Below the pieces are notes generated by a model. That model saw only the letters and a program-made list of their open reading frames with translations, did no database searches and had not been told where the DNA came from. The position numbers and the translations under genes are program-made. This document shows positions 21,867 through 23,457 of a stretch of 23,457 nucleotides of DNA, one piece after another. How positions within the stretch are numbered: the first letter of the stretch is position 1; each line of letters opens with the position of its first letter. This DNA is from CAYNQN01 sp964530525 (GTDB taxonomy: Bacteria > Actinomycetota > Acidimicrobiia > Acidimicrobiales > Acidimicrobilacustridaceae), in NCBI GenBank assembly GCA_964530525.1, contig CAZHBH010000036.1, forward strand, positions 1 to 23,457, read 5' to 3'.

Positions 21867-22679
21867 GTGGGACTTCCCGATCCGGGTGCTGGGCGAACCG
21901 CTGTCGTCACCGGTGCGTCGTCGGGCATCGGCGCCGAGATCGCCAGGGAGCTGGCTCGCCGAGGTCACGGGGTCACACTCGTCGCCCGCAGGAGGGAGCG
22001 GCTGGAGGGTCTGGCCGAAGAGCTCACCGGTCTCGGCGTGCGGGCAGAGGTGCTTCCGGCCGACCTGTGCGACAGCGACGCCAGAGCCGGCCTGCTCGAT
22101 CGGGTCACCGATCTGGGCCTTGCGCCCGAGATCCTGGTGAACAACGCAGGGCTCTCCACGGTGGGCCCGGTGGCTCGCTCCGACCCGGGTTCCGAGGTGA
22201 GGATGGTAGAGCTCGACGTGGTGGCGGTCGCCGATCTCTGCAGCCGCTTCCTGCCGGGCATGGTCGACCGTGAGCGGGGCGCGGTCCTCAACGTGGCGTC
22301 CACGGCAGCGTTCCAGCCCATGCCGGGCCAGGCCGGCTACGCCGCTGCCAAGTCGTTCGTGCTCTCGTACACACGGGCGCTGCGTGGGGAGCTCCAAGGC
22401 TCGGCCGTGTCGGTGACGGCTCTCTGCCCAGGACCCGTGAAGACCGAGTTCGCCGAGGTCGCGGGGTTCGCGCAGGGCAAGTTCGAGAGCAGCCTGCCCG
22501 GCGTGATGTTCGAGAGCCCCGAAGCCGTCGCCCGCGCAGGCGTCGACGGCCTCGCCCGAGGCCAAGCCGTGGTCATCCCCGGCCTGGCGAACCGGATCGG
22601 CGCGACCCTGGCCTCCCTCTCCCCCAAGTCGCTCCTGGTCTCGATCCTCGCCAACCGCCACCCAGGCCTGCGCCCCTGA
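21867..22679 (+). CDS. Short-chain dehydrogenase/reductase (SDR)
   Basis: A classical SDR of 270 residues with a Rossmann fold. The cofactor loop TGASSGIG is at 15-22, NNAG at 92-95, catalytic Ser145 lies in NVAST, and Y158-x3-K162 in GYAAAKS. An arginine-rich stretch after the second beta strand (VARRRERL, 39-46) favours NADPH. The C-terminus has a hydrophobic patch (about 235-260) that could bind membrane or a lipophilic substrate, as in relatives acting on acyl or steroid groups. The frame opens at 21846, but the GTG at 21867 has a -10-like TAGCGT seven bases before it. Its place after the carotenoid oxygenase suggests reduction of an apocarotenal, which is inference from position only. 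Confidence 0.92.
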   Translation: MGLPDPGAGRTAVVTGASSGIGAEIARELARRGHGVTLVARRRERLEGLAEELTGLGVRAEVLPADLCDSDARAGLLDRVTDLGLAPEILVNNAGLSTVGPVARSDPGSEVRMVELDVVAVADLCSRFLPGMVDRERGAVLNVASTAAFQPMPGQAGYAAAKSFVLSYTRALRGELQGSAVSVTALCPGPVKTEFAEVAGFAQGKFESSLPGVMFESPEAVARAGVDGLARGQAVVIPGLANRIGATLASLSPKSLLVSILANRHPGLRP

Positions 22680-22715
22680 CATCCACGGCGCTGGGACCCA
22701 TCGCAGACCCCTTGG

Positions 22716-22744
22716 CGACGAGCGCACCTGCGCTGCAGGCGTCG
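22716..22744. terminator. Imperfect hairpin between convergent SDR and SnoaL-like genes
   Basis: CGACG (22716-22720) pairs with CGTCG (22740-22744), and CCTGC (22727-22731) with GCAGG (22735-22739), with a six-base bulge on one side and loop GCT. It lies in a 120-base convergent gap with nothing else recognisable. There is no T-run. Confidence 0.3.
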
Positions 22745-22799
22745 TAGGAATCGCTATCGCTGGGCCGACCGTCGAGGCAGCTGCCGACGAAGAGGGCCG

Positions 22800-23255
22800 T
22801 CAGGCGTTGGGGTGGTGGGCCTTCCAGGCTTCGAGCCAGGCCTTGACGACGGGGGCGAAGTCGGCGGGGTTGTAGACGTCCTCCTCCTCGGAGAAGAGGC
22901 CGTCGCCGGCGTAGACGAGGCGGGTCCAGTTGGCCCCCTGGTAGATCTCGCCATCGCCGGGGTCGACGAAGCGGTTCTCCACCTGGCCGATCACCCAGCC
23001 GCGCTCCTCGTCGATGACGTACCAGTCCCAGGGGAACTCCCGCATGTGGTCGAAGGGCCACACCGTCATCGTCTCGGTCACCCAGGCGAGCACCTCGTCG
23101 CGCCCGTTGAACTCGCCGTAGTGGTGCTCGACGTAGCGCACGTCGGGTGTGAACCGCTCGACCCATGGCCGCCAGTCCCCTGTCGCCCCGGCTCGATCGG
23201 CGGCCTGGTTGAACCGCTTGAAGGCCTCCTCGATCTCCGCCCTGTCGTGGGCCAT
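22800..23255 (-). CDS. SnoaL/NTF2-like fold protein
   Basis: A small cytoplasmic protein of 151 residues with the alpha+beta cone of the SnoaL-like/NTF2-like superfamily. It shows an N-terminal helix (AEIEEAFKRFNQAAD), the W-x-W turn with FTPDVRYVEHHYGEFNGRDEV, then beta strands ending in a long C-terminal helix. D45 and the H-H pair at 51-52 line the likely pocket. The fold serves isomerases, cyclases, dehydratases and ring-hydroxylating beta subunits, so the activity cannot be assigned. The frame opens at 23321, but the fold begins near the ATG at 23255, which has AAGGGGG seven bases upstream; I chose that start. It stands alone, convergent with the SDR gene. Confidence 0.85.
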   Translation of the reverse strand: MAHDRAEIEEAFKRFNQAADRAGATGDWRPWVERFTPDVRYVEHHYGEFNGRDEVLAWVTETMTVWPFDHMREFPWDWYVIDEERGWVIGQVENRFVDPGDGEIYQGANWTRLVYAGDGLFSEEEDVYNPADFAPVVKAWLEAWKAHHPNA

Positions 23256-23364
23256 CGCCCTACCCCCTTCGTCCGAGGTCTCGATCGTAGATCGAAGGGC
23301 CGCTTCGACGGCGGCCCCCACGTACCAGCGCGGTTGACGGCATCAGCCAGGTCGGACCTGTGAA

Positions 23365-23404
23365 AGCGAAGGAGGCCGGGGCGTGAGCCCCGGCCTCCTT
23401 CGCT
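23365..23404 (-). terminator. Strong rho-independent-type terminator
   Basis: An 18-bp perfect stem: AGCGAAGGAGGCCGGGGC (23365-23382) and its exact complement (23387-23404) around a 4-base loop. On the minus strand the stem is followed by TTTC, a short U-run. It therefore best fits termination of a minus-strand gene entering from the right, whose probable stop is 34 bases upstream. A second small palindrome, GGGCCC-TT-GGGCCC (23406-23419), sits directly before it. Confidence 0.9.
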
Positions 23405-23437
23405 CGGGCCCTTGGGCCCTGTGTCATGTGTCTGTGG

Positions 23438-23457
23438 CTACAGCTCGGTGGGGATCA
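23438..23457 (-). CDS. Probable C-terminal end of a further gene (cut by window edge)
   Basis: The minus strand entering from the right reads ATC CCC ACC GAG CTG TAG, that is ...IPTEL and a stop at 23440-23438, followed 34 bases later by a strong terminator on the same strand. Five residues are too few to name a product. The call rests mainly on the terminator's position and orientation. Confidence 0.35.

Overview
This window is chromosomal DNA from a high-GC actinobacterium. Codon use is strongly G/C-ending, many starts are GTG, and an actinobacterial-type 1450-residue Lhr helicase is present. The ectoine/hydroxyectoine operon suggests a salt-exposed (marine or brackish) life. Acidimicrobiia would fit, but that assignment is inference. 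I see no phage, transposon, CRISPR or plasmid signature; the window reads as ordinary, densely packed core and niche genes.

Layout. Positions 1-136 hold the 3' end of one tRNA and a complete tRNA-Arg(TCT). Plus-strand genes follow to 11975: an MMPL/RND exporter (263-2503), a MinD/ParA-type ATPase and a partner protein of unknown function (2588-3968), an alpha/beta hydrolase fused by a 4-bp overlap to a membrane-anchored Mur-ligase-like protein, then an atypical D-Ala-D-Ala ligase homologue (4059-7568), and Lhr (7623-11975). Minus-strand genes fill 12018-19706: ABC-F ATPase, Pr6Pr-type membrane protein, DEAD-box RNA helicase, Mug uracil-DNA glycosylase and, reading 5' to 3', ectA-ectB-ectC-ectD. 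From 19865 the plus strand resumes with an Ada/Ogt-type alkyltransferase, a carotenoid cleavage oxygenase and an SDR. A SnoaL/NTF2-like protein (minus), a strong terminator and probably the tail of one more minus-strand gene end the window.

How genes may work together. ectABCD is a complete route from aspartate semialdehyde to 5-hydroxyectoine. The hydrolase / membrane Mur ligase / Ddl-like trio looks like a self-contained dipeptide-making and dipeptide-attaching unit. Its Mur ligase has a membrane domain where the UDP-sugar-binding domain should be, and its Ddl-like enzyme has lost the usual second-substrate motif. I consider it the best candidate here for an undescribed pathway. The carotenoid oxygenase and the SDR next to it could form and then reduce apocarotenals.

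A recurring regulatory pattern is a TANNNT hexamer 6-8 bases before a start codon with no Shine-Dalgarno sequence (ddl-like, ABC-F, Ada-like, SDR, and a near match at lhr). This suggests many leaderless transcripts. There is no gene-free stretch longer than 300 bases.
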